Origin: Cyclobacteriaceae bacterium
Lineage (GTDB): Bacteria > Bacteroidota > Bacteroidia > Cytophagales > Cyclobacteriaceae
Assembly: GCA_028278225.1 (NCBI GenBank)
Contig: JANQEU010000071.1
Location: 62,001-126,000 of the forward strand
Direction of reading: 5' to 3'
Length of the DNA: 64,000 nt
The position numbers were made by a program, and so were the translations under genes. This document shows positions 53,851 through 63,200 of this stretch, in pieces (the first letter of the stretch is position 1; the number at the start of each line of letters is the position of its first letter). A model generated the notes under the pieces. The model did no database searches. It had not been told where the DNA came from and saw nothing but the letters and a program-made list of their open reading frames with translations.

Positions 53851-56820
53851 ATGAATTCTCCAAAGATTAACCCAATCCATGCAACAATCGTGGCAGTCTC
53901 CCTTTTCCTGCTGTCATGCAGCTATCAGGAACAGCCTTACCAGGTAAAAACAAGTACTGAAAATGGCTACGCTTTTGAGTACGTTTCGGGTGATCCGATG
54001 AAAACCCGGATATATACACTTGACAATGGGCTAAAAGTTTATCTGAGCGATTATAAGAATGCCCCACGCATGCATGTTTTTATTCCTGTGAAAGCCGGTG
54101 GGAAAAACGACCCTGCCGACAATACGGGACTGGCCCATTACCTGGAACACATGATGTTTAAGGGTAATGATAAGTTTGGTACACTCGATTATGAGAAGGA
54201 AAACATAATGTTGGATAGTATTGAACAAATGTTTAATCACTATGCGACCCTCACAGATGACGCCGAAAGAAAGGAATACTATGCGAAGATCGATGACTAT
54301 TCGAACGAGACCGCCAGGTATGCCATTGCCAATGAATACGACAAAATGATCTCTATGCTGGGAGGTAAAGGATTGAATGCATATACGACCGAAGACCGCA
54401 CGGTCTACACGATTGATATCCCCGCAAATGAACTTCCGCGATTTCTGGAACTGGAAGGATCACGGTTCAGGAAAATTGTGAACCGGCTTTTCCACACTGA
54501 GCTGGAGGCCGTGTATGAGGAAAAAAACCGGTCGCTGGACAATGACTACTGGAAATCATACGAGGCCCTATACAGTGGCATTTTCTCCGAACATCAGTAT
54601 GGCACACAGACTGTCATAGGAACCATTGATCATTTGAAAAATCCGTCAATTACTGAAATCAAGAAATATTTCGATACTTACTACCGGCCAAACAACGTGG
54701 CAATATGCATTAGTGGTGACATTGATTATACTGAAACGATCCGTCTCATTGACCAGCATTTCGGAGACTGGGCGCCAAATGAAAATTTACCTGAATGGAG
54801 TAAAACCGGGGAACAGCCAATCACGGCCCCAATCGCAAAAGAAGTTTATGGACCGGATGCCGAATTCCTGTTCCTGGGATTCAGATTCGATGGAACATCT
54901 TCGGAGGAATACCTGAAAGTAAGGTTAATAGATATGCTTTTGAACAACGCGGAAGCAGGATTAATCGACCTGAATCTGAAGCAAAAACAGGAAGTCCTCA
55001 ATGCCGGGTCATTTGTCAATGATATGAATGACTATTCTATCCATACATTCTACGGGTATGCGAAACAAAATCAATCTCTTGAAGAAGTTAAGAATTTGTT
55101 GCTGGAGCAGATCAGCCTGCTGAAAAGCGGTGATTTTGAAGACTGGCTGGTTGATGCGGTCATCACCGACTTTAAAAAATCAGAAATGAAATCATTGGAA
55201 AGCAACTGGTCCAGGGCGAACAAAATGGTCATGGCATTTACCAATGATATTTCATGGTCCGATTACATCCGGCAAATTGACAAAATGGAAAAAATCACCA
55301 GGGAGGAAATCATACAGTTTGTCAATGAAAACTACAATGAGAACTATGTAGTAGTCTATAAAAAGACAGGTGAAGACCCCAACAAGCAACTGGTTGAAAA
55401 ACCAACCATTACCAAGGTCCCGCTTAACAGGGATGCAAAATCGGATTTTCAGGTGGCCCTTAGTGAAAAAGAAGTAAATAAACTTAAGCCGGTTTTTATT
55501 AATTACAAGGAAGACATCTCAAATATAAAGGTCAACAACGTGGAGGTGCTGGCGAAGGAGAATACGGAAAATGAGCTATTCGAGCTCAGATATCTCCTGG
55601 ATTTTGGCAGGAATGCGGACAAAAAGCTGGCCATTGCTGTCCAATACCTGGAGTTTCTGGGAACACCGGAATATTCCGCAGAAGAACTGAAGAAGGAGTT
55701 TTACAAACTTGGATGCAGCTTTAGTGTTTATGCCTCAACGGAGCGCACTTATGTTACGCTTTCCGGACTGGATGAAAACATGGAAAAGGCCACAAAGCTT
55801 TTTGAATCTCTACTGGCAAATCCTGTTCCGGATGATGAAGCGTTGTCCAAGATGATCGACCGTACCATGAAGTCCAGGTCAGATGCAAAAAAACAAAAAG
55901 GCACTATCCTTTGGAGTGGTCTTTATAATTATGGAAAATACGGTTCATCGAATCCTTTCAATGACGTCCTGAAGAACTATGAACTGGAACAACTGGATGC
56001 GGGCGAATTAACCGAAATTATCCGGGGGATTACCAGGCTACCCCATAGAATACTTTATTACGGCCCCAGAAATTCGGACGACCTGGCATCATTCTTAAAT
56101 GAATATCATAATGTTCCCGACGCATTCGATCCGGTTCCGGATATTGTGAGTTATGAGGAGATGGCTATTGCTCAGCCCAAAGTATATTGGACAAATTACG
56201 ACATGGTCCAGACTGAGATCATATTCCTTTCGAAAGGAGACCCATATGATCCCGAGCTGGAACCGGCATCCAGGATGTTCAATGAGTATTTCGGAGGCAA
56301 CATTGTCTTTCAGGAGATACGGGAAGCCCAGGGATTGGCATACTCTGTTTTTTCTTCATTTTCTCAACCCTCCAAAAAAGATAAATCCACTTACCTGTTT
56401 GCCTATGTGGGTACGCAGGCTGACAAACAGCCGGAATCCATGAAGGCTATGATGAAGCTGTTGAATAATCTTCCGGAGTCCGAGGAAACATTTCAGGTAG
56501 CGAAAGATGCCATCCTTAATAAGATCGAAAGTGAGCGCATTACAAGAATGAGTGTTCTCTGGAATTATGTAAACGCCCAGGACAAGGGACTGGATTATGA
56601 TATAAGGAGTGACATTTATGAGGACGTGCAAAAACTGAATTTTGAAGACGTAAAGGCTTTCCATGAAAAGTATGTGAAAGGCAATCAGTATGTGACGGTT
56701 TTGGTTGGGGACAGGGACAGGGTCAACTTTGATGCCTTACAGGAATATGGTCAGGTCAAAGAAGTGTCGCTGGAAGAACTATTTGGTTACAAGGAAACTG
56801 AAACCATTACGACGCGCTGA
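53851..56820 (+). CDS. M16 family zinc metalloprotease, lipoprotein
   Basis: Started at the ATG at 53851 the protein has 989 residues with a lipoprotein signal (TIVAVSLFLLSCSYQ). The inverse zinc motif HYLEH is at residues 96-100 (GLAHYLEHMMFKG), with the third zinc ligand in the following LELEAVYEEKNR-like segment. The second M16 half (from about residue 520) is an inactive partner domain, giving the pitrilysin/insulinase layout. It probably degrades peptides in the periplasm or at the outer membrane. The ATG at 53803 lies in the loop of the acnA terminator and would hide the lipobox. Confidence 0.9.
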   Translation: MNSPKINPIHATIVAVSLFLLSCSYQEQPYQVKTSTENGYAFEYVSGDPMKTRIYTLDNGLKVYLSDYKNAPRMHVFIPVKAGGKNDPADNTGLAHYLEHMMFKGNDKFGTLDYEKENIMLDSIEQMFNHYATLTDDAERKEYYAKIDDYSNETARYAIANEYDKMISMLGGKGLNAYTTEDRTVYTIDIPANELPRFLELEGSRFRKIVNRLFHTELEAVYEEKNRSLDNDYWKSYEALYSGIFSEHQYGTQTVIGTIDHLKNPSITEIKKYFDTYYRPNNVAICISGDIDYTETIRLIDQHFGDWAPNENLPEWSKTGEQPITAPIAKEVYGPDAEFLFLGFRFDGTSSEEYLKVRLIDMLLNNAEAGLIDLNLKQKQEVLNAGSFVNDMNDYSIHTFYGYAKQNQSLEEVKNLLLEQISLLKSGDFEDWLVDAVITDFKKSEMKSLESNWSRANKMVMAFTNDISWSDYIRQIDKMEKITREEIIQFVNENYNENYVVVYKKTGEDPNKQLVEKPTITKVPLNRDAKSDFQVALSEKEVNKLKPVFINYKEDISNIKVNNVEVLAKENTENELFELRYLLDFGRNADKKLAIAVQYLEFLGTPEYSAEELKKEFYKLGCSFSVYASTERTYVTLSGLDENMEKATKLFESLLANPVPDDEALSKMIDRTMKSRSDAKKQKGTILWSGLYNYGKYGSSNPFNDVLKNYELEQLDAGELTEIIRGITRLPHRILYYGPRNSDDLASFLNEYHNVPDAFDPVPDIVSYEEMAIAQPKVYWTNYDMVQTEIIFLSKGDPYDPELEPASRMFNEYFGGNIVFQEIREAQGLAYSVFSSFSQPSKKDKSTYLFAYVGTQADKQPESMKAMMKLLNNLPESEETFQVAKDAILNKIESERITRMSVLWNYVNAQDKGLDYDIRSDIYEDVQKLNFEDVKAFHEKYVKGNQYVTVLVGDRDRVNFDALQEYGQVKEVSLEELFGYKETETITTR

Positions 56821-56913
56821 ATCACTTTTTGAGGATTTGACATAATGAAAATATAGAACTGGGATGCCGGTCGGAGTTCTGATCTTGATCCCCACACGGA
56901 GAGATGACAACAC

Positions 56914-57081
56914 TTACGGTTGAACGTTGCTCTTTGTGGATTTAGCTTTCATTTTTCTCCTGGCATCCAGTGCCAGGCCGATGGCTACACCTAGCGCTAA
57001 CCACAATGCTAATTCCTGAGTTGCGGCACCGATCGCGGCACCTATTGAAATGCCAACTGCTAATAATTTTCCTGATATCAT
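56914..57081 (-). CDS. Small glycine-zipper membrane protein (55 aa)
   Basis: A 55-residue frame reads MISGKLLAVGISIGAAIGAA, then ELALWLALGVAIGLALDARR and a basic tail ending STKSNVQP. Two hydrophobic Gly/Ala segments spaced GxxxG-like suggest a paired transmembrane hairpin with a cytoplasmic tail. It is too short for most gene finders. No confident family; it lies in a 790-bp stretch without large genes, convergent with the M16 gene. Confidence 0.5.
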   Translation of the reverse strand: MISGKLLAVGISIGAAIGAATQELALWLALGVAIGLALDARRKMKAKSTKSNVQP

Positions 57082-57338
57082 TTCCCGTCTTTAGTTTTTT
57101 AGTCGTTGGCTGGATGGTGACTTAAATGTATACGCTTTAAATCAAAATGGTAACACCCCAGGATAAAATTTTACCGCTCATCACACATTTTTGTCTGCCA
57201 GATCCACCGGACCTGCCCCACATAAAAACTGAATTATGTGAAAAATTCCGGTCTTTTTTCTACCCTCAAATGGCATTTGATGAAGGCCCAGTCTCTTCAG
57301 GAAATATTTAAAGAAGGAAACGTAGCTTTCGAAACTGA

Positions 57339-57575
57339 TGGTTATCAATTGTTTACAATATTGCCCGTGGAGGAGAATTACTAAATGAACCTACCCAGGG
57401 TGTAATCGTCGGAAGGGATTTATACTTCATTGGCAGCAGTCCCCGGACAAGTTATGATCGAGACGGAGCCTTCATTGTTCCGGATTCAAAAATCCAGGAT
57501 CTGCAAATACACTTTGAAGCCTTAACTGCAAGCAGAGTTTTACGTAGGTTCAGGTATTTCATCCTCTTTTCATAA
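57339..57575 (+). pseudogene. Remnant of a beta-propeller (SMP-30/NHL-like) protein C-terminus
   Basis: The frame from 57339 (just after a stop) reads through NIARGGELLNEPTQGVIVGR, then DLYFIGSSPRTSYDRDGAF and SKIQDLQIHF to a TAA at 57573. The DEPTxGVIVGxDLYYIANS-type stretch is the usual end of six-bladed propeller proteins in Bacteroidota. No start codon or upstream coding is preserved, so this is a truncated fossil. It lies in the gene-poor gap before the permease gene. Confidence 0.5.
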
Positions 57576-57637
57576 ATGCAACCTTTTCCCCGATATGCCC
57601 ATCTAATCCAGTGAATATCGGCAAAACTCAATCCACC

Positions 57638-60076
57638 ATGATCAGAAATTATTTCAATGTTGCTGTCCGGAATCTTTTAAAGCACAGGTTTTACGCTTTG
57701 ATTAACATCCTTGGATTGTCCATAGGATTGACCTGTTTTCTGCTCATTTCTTTGTTCGTTATAGATGAATTGAGCTTCGATTCCTTTCAAAAGGATATTG
57801 ATAGAATTCATAGAATGGATTTTAAGGGAACATTGAACGGAGAGACATTTGACACCTCTCTGGCCGGAGCACCCACTGCAGCCGCTATGGTGGAGGACTT
57901 TCCTGAAGTTGTTGATGCCATAAGGTTTAGAGGCGGCTGGGAACGATTGATCAAAAGAAAAGACGAGAACATTAATTTCAAGCAGGACAATGTGGCCTGG
58001 GTTGATCGAAATTTCTTTGAGTTTTTTGACCTCAAACTGCAAAAAGGGAATCCTTCTACTGTCCTGGATCGCCCTGATGGATTGGTAATAAATGAGTCAG
58101 TCGCCGGGAAATTATTTGGTGATAAGGATCCGATCGGAGAAATATTGATTCTTGACAACAACAATGATAAGCCGTACGAAATAACCGGAGTGTATGAAGA
58201 CTTTCCTGCTAACATGCATTTTCATTACGAAGTACTCCTTTCAATGGAGGACCGGGAAGAGTCCAAACAAAAACAATGGGTCGGATTCAATTTCAATACC
58301 TACCTCAAGCTGGCCGCAGGAGTAAATCCGGATTCACTCGAAGCAAAATTCCCTCAGGTAGTTGAAAAATACCTGGGTCCGGAATTTGAACAGTTTTTAG
58401 GGCAAACCATGGAGGAACTGGAGGCTGCCGGTGATTACGCCGGATTCTCTCTTTTTCCGATGAAGGACATTCATCTGCACTCTGATAAACTTGGAGAGAT
58501 AGAACAGAACGGAAGTATGCAATACGTGTATATTTTCTCTGCCATAGCGCTTTTCATCCTGGTGCTCGCTTGTATCAATTTCATGAATCTTTCTACCGCC
58601 CAGTCCTCAAATCGTGCAAAGGAAGTCGGGATAAGAAAAACAATGGGAGCCTATCGTCAACATTTGATTAACCAATTCCTCTCCGAAGCATTTTTGATTA
58701 CACTCATATCAATTCTTTTGGCCTACGGTATCACTTATGTGCTCGTTCCAAACTTCAATGAATTAGCTAACAAAGAGATTGCTGCAAGTAGTCTGTTTTC
58801 ACTACAGTTCGGTTTGATCATGGTGGGGGTTTTAATCATTGTTGGACTGTTCGCCGGCAGCTATCCCGCATTTTATCTTTCCCGGTTCAAGCCCGTTGAT
58901 GTCATCAAGGGAAAATTGAATCTTGGCATGAAAAGCGGCGGGATACGGAGTGTACTGGTTGTTTTCCAGTTTTCTATTTCGATAATCATGATGATTGGTA
59001 CCGTTATCGTATTTAATCAGCTTAATTATATTCAGAACAAAAAGTTAGGATACGACAAAAGTCAGGTGCTTATGATCGAAGATCCATGGCTCCTGGATAC
59101 AAATACTGATGCTTTCAAAACAGAAGCTTTAAGGCTTCCGAGTGTGATCAGCGGAACCCTGGCAAGTTTTCTTCCGGTAGGAACCACATACAACAACGAT
59201 TTATGGTTTAAAGGTAAAACTGCCGGGCAAGGAGACAATTTTGTCATCAGCAACTTTAGAATAGACCATGATTACATTGAGACCCTGGGAATGGAAATCA
59301 CACAGGGAAGATCTTTTTCCAGGGAATTCCCAAGTGATTCATCAGGCGTTTTGATCAATGAAGCAGCGGCCCGTCAGTTTGGTTTCGAAGATCCCGTGGG
59401 TGAATATATAGCCCGATACTGGGGGTCCCGTGAGGAACCTTATTCACAACCATTTAAGATTGTTGGGGTCGTGCGGGATTTTCACTACTCAACGATGAGA
59501 GACAATATCGGACCTTTACTGTTTGTACTGGACAGGGCTCAGGGATTTATCTCCTTCAAGATTGAATCCGATAATATTTCTCAAACGGTTTCGTCCCTGA
59601 AAGAATTATGGAATGAAATGGCACCGGGTCAACCATTCGCTTACAGTTTCCTGGATGACCGGTTCAATGAAATGTATGAAGCCGAACAGCGGATCGGAAA
59701 TATATTCAGCGTTTTTGCATTCCTGGCTATTTTCATAGCCTGTCTCGGACTTTATGGTCTGGCGGCTTTCACTGCGGAACAAAAAACCAAAGAGATTGGC
59801 ATAAGAAAAGTTCTCGGCGCTTCGATCACTCAAATCATAGCCCTCCTTAGCAAAGAATTCCTGAAGTTAGTGGTGATATCCTTCCTGATAGGTTCTGCTG
59901 TATCCTACTTTACCATGCAGGAGTGGTTAAATGATTTCAAATACCGTGTAAATATCAATCCTGTTAGCTTTGTTTTAGTAGGTGCCACCGCGCTGGCTAT
60001 TGCCTGGCTCACGATGAGTTTTCAATCAATTAAAGCAGCCAGGACCAACCCCGTGAACTCGCTGAAGGACGAATAG
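57638..60076 (+). CDS. FtsX/MacB-type ABC transporter permease
   Basis: From the ATG at 57638 the protein has 812 residues. It begins MIRNYFNVAVRNLLKHRFY, the usual opening of Bacteroidota FtsX/MacB permeases, with the first membrane helix (INILGLSIGLTCFLLISLFV). A large periplasmic MacB-PCD domain, a three-helix membrane block (IFSAIALFILVLACINFMNLS), a second periplasmic domain and a C-terminal block (KTKEIGIRKVLGASITQIIALL) follow, i.e. a duplicated permease. It probably exports or pulls lipids, peptides or signals with an ATPase encoded elsewhere. A GTG at 57611 is possible but less family-like. A terminator lies downstream. Confidence 0.88.
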   Translation: MIRNYFNVAVRNLLKHRFYALINILGLSIGLTCFLLISLFVIDELSFDSFQKDIDRIHRMDFKGTLNGETFDTSLAGAPTAAAMVEDFPEVVDAIRFRGGWERLIKRKDENINFKQDNVAWVDRNFFEFFDLKLQKGNPSTVLDRPDGLVINESVAGKLFGDKDPIGEILILDNNNDKPYEITGVYEDFPANMHFHYEVLLSMEDREESKQKQWVGFNFNTYLKLAAGVNPDSLEAKFPQVVEKYLGPEFEQFLGQTMEELEAAGDYAGFSLFPMKDIHLHSDKLGEIEQNGSMQYVYIFSAIALFILVLACINFMNLSTAQSSNRAKEVGIRKTMGAYRQHLINQFLSEAFLITLISILLAYGITYVLVPNFNELANKEIAASSLFSLQFGLIMVGVLIIVGLFAGSYPAFYLSRFKPVDVIKGKLNLGMKSGGIRSVLVVFQFSISIIMMIGTVIVFNQLNYIQNKKLGYDKSQVLMIEDPWLLDTNTDAFKTEALRLPSVISGTLASFLPVGTTYNNDLWFKGKTAGQGDNFVISNFRIDHDYIETLGMEITQGRSFSREFPSDSSGVLINEAAARQFGFEDPVGEYIARYWGSREEPYSQPFKIVGVVRDFHYSTMRDNIGPLLFVLDRAQGFISFKIESDNISQTVSSLKELWNEMAPGQPFAYSFLDDRFNEMYEAEQRIGNIFSVFAFLAIFIACLGLYGLAAFTAEQKTKEIGIRKVLGASITQIIALLSKEFLKLVVISFLIGSAVSYFTMQEWLNDFKYRVNINPVSFVLVGATALAIAWLTMSFQSIKAARTNPVNSLKDE

Positions 60077-60151
60077 AATCACAAATATTTGGATTTATCG
60101 AATAGTTATCCACATTCGGATCTTGCGTTGATCGTGGAAAAATAAACCTTG

Positions 60152-60184
60152 TCTCACGCTCGGTAAGGGCGTGAGATTTTTTTA
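60152..60184 (+). terminator. Rho-independent terminator after the permease gene
   Basis: A perfect 8-bp stem TCTCACGC / GCGTGAGA (9-nt loop) is followed by a run of T. It lies 76 nt beyond the permease stop and 88 nt before dnaE. Confidence 0.8.
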
Positions 60185-60271
60185 TTTTGTAATGTTGTTT
60201 ATTTCATAACCACCAAGTAAAACTACCCTGAGATCGTGACTGAAAAGTAGACTTCAGGATGGACTTCATAT

Positions 60272-63200
60272 ATGTATCTGATATTCGATACCGAGACTAC
60301 CGGATTACCGCATAATAAAACAGCGCCTGTTGAAGATCTCGAAAATTGGCCCAGGTTGGTCCAGATCGCCTGGCAATTACACGACCAAAATGGCAAACTT
60401 TTATCGCAGGGCAACCATATTGTAAAGCCCGATGGATTCACCATCCCGTTTAATGCCGAGCAGATTCATGGTATCTCCACGGCAAGGGCAACCGAGATTG
60501 GGGAAAACCGGAAAATAGTCCTTGAAAAATTCACGAAGGATGTTAAAAGATCCAAGGTATTAGTTGGACATAATATTGAGTTTGACAACAAAATAATCGG
60601 CGCCGAATACCTGCGGACCGAAATGGAAAATATCCTCGTTGATTTTCCAAACATTGACACCGCGGTTGAGACCGTAAATTTCACCGATCTGCAGGGAGGA
60701 ATTGGCGGCAAGCTTAAGCAACCAAAACTGATCGAACTGCACGAAAAGTTGTTCGGCGAAGGATTCGGAGATGCGCATGATGCAGCTTACGATGTTGACG
60801 CTACTGCCAGATCATTTTTTGAGTGCCTTAGACGCAAAGTAATACCTCCTTTCGAGCCCACGGCCGTAGGGGATATCATTTATGAAGCTCCTGACCTTGA
60901 AGAAGCGAATTTCGCATGGATCAGAGAAAAATCCTCCGGTAAAATTGGTGACGTCCGGGTTGAGGCATCGGATATAAAAGGGCAATTTGTCCATCTTCAT
61001 GTTCACTCTCAGTTCTCGGTTTTGCAGGCGACCCCCGATGTGGGGTCAATTATCGCAAAGGCTAAGGAATACAATATGCCTGCTGTCGCCATCACAGACC
61101 TGGGTAATATGTTCGGAGCCTTTGAATTTGTAAAAAAAGCCCTGGACGAAGACATTAAACCTATTGTAGGATGTGAATTCTATGTCGCCAGGGAGCGCAA
61201 AAAGCTGCAGTTTACCAAGGATAACCCTGACCGGAGATTCCAACAGGTTCTCCTGGCCAAAAACAAAAAGGGTTATGAAAACCTCACCAAACTTTCATCA
61301 TTGGGATACATGGAAGGACATTACGGCCTTTATCCCAGGATAGACAAAGATCTCGTCAAAGAATACAGGGAAGGATTAATAGCCCTAAGCGGGGGTTTGG
61401 AGGGAGAAATTCCGCATCTCATCTTAAATGTCGGCGAAACCCAGGCAGAAGAGGCTCTGAAGTGGTGGATCGAAGTTTTCGACGAGGATTTCTACATCGA
61501 AATAAACAGGCACGACTTGGAAGAAGAGCACCATTTGAATGAGGTCCTTGTGGCGCTCGCCGCCAAATATGGCGTTAAAATAGTTGCTGCCAATGAACTT
61601 TATTACCTGGATCAGGAAGATGCCAGGGCCCATGATGTTCTGATCTGTATCAAGGAAAATGAAAAGCAAAGTACACCCATAGGCAGAGGCCGGGGGTTTC
61701 GGCCGGGGCTGAAAAACAACAACTATTTCTTCAAGTCCCAGGAAATGATGAAGGAGGATTTCAGGGATATTCCTGAGGCGATTGAAAATATTTCCTTGAT
61801 AATCGAAAAGGTCGAGGAGTATGAACTGGAGCGTGACGTTCTATTACCGGCTTTTAATATCCCCGATGAGTTCAAAGACCCTGAAGACGAGAAGGAAGGA
61901 GGCAAAAGAGGCGAAAACGCGTATTTGAAGCACTTGAGTTATGAAGGTGCCAAAAAACGCTATGAAAACATCACGGAAGAGTTGAAGGAACGGCTTGATT
62001 TCGAACTGGCAACTATTGAAAAAACAGGGTATCCGGGCTATTTTCTCATAGTGCAGGATTTTACCTCCAAGGCGCGTGAGCTGGACGTATCCGTGGGGCC
62101 TGGACGGGGATCTGCCGCCGGTAGTGTGGTAGCATACTGCATAGGTATAACCAACGTTGATCCCATCGCCTATGAGCTTCTTTTTGAGCGGTTTCTGAAC
62201 CCCGACAGGATCTCGCTTCCTGATATCGATATTGATTTTGACAATGAAGGAAGGGATAAGGTCATTGACTATGTAGTGAATAAATACGGATTTAATCAGG
62301 TTGCACAGATCATTACCTATGGTACCATGGCTCCTAAATCTGCCATCAGGGATGCCGGACGGGTTATGGAGTTGCCCCTCCCTGAAACAGACGGAATCGC
62401 AAAACTCGTCCCGGAAAGGCCAGGAGTGAAATTTTCAAGTGTATTTGCAGAGGTGCCTGAACTGGAAGAACTGAAAAATGGAACGGACCTGCCTTCGCAG
62501 GTGATAAATCAGGCGGTTGTTTTGGAGGGTTCCCTGCGCAACACCGGAATTCATGCGTGCGGTGTAATTATCACACCGGATGACATGACCAACTACATTC
62601 CGTTGGCTAAATCGAAAGATTCGGAATTACTGCTGACACAGTATGACAATAGTGTGGTAGAATCAGCGGGAATGCTGAAAATGGACTTTCTCGGGCTGAA
62701 GACACTGTCCATTATCAAGACTGCGGTGGAAAACATACAGAAAAGACATGAAGTTGAAATAGACATTGACAATATTCCCCTGGATGATCCGAAGACGTAT
62801 GAACTTTACCAACGAGGTGAGACCAATGGGACATTCCAGTTTGAGTCGCCCGGCATGCAAAAACACCTAAAAGCGCTTGTTCCGGACCGGTTCGAGGATC
62901 TTATTGCTATGAATGCCCTTTATCGCCCGGGCCCGATGGAGTACATCCCTAACTTCATTAACCGCAAACATGGTAAGGAGAAGATCACTTATGACCTGGA
63001 TGCGATGAAGGAATTCCTTGCCGAGACCTATGGCATCACCGTTTACCAGGAACAGGTCATGTTGCTATCACAAAAACTGGCAGGGTTCAGCAAAGGAATG
63101 GCGGACACCTTAAGGAAAGGGATGGGAAAAAAGAAGAAAGAGATCATAGATGAATTAAAACCAAAATTCATAGAGGGGGGTGTTGCAAATGGTCATGAAC

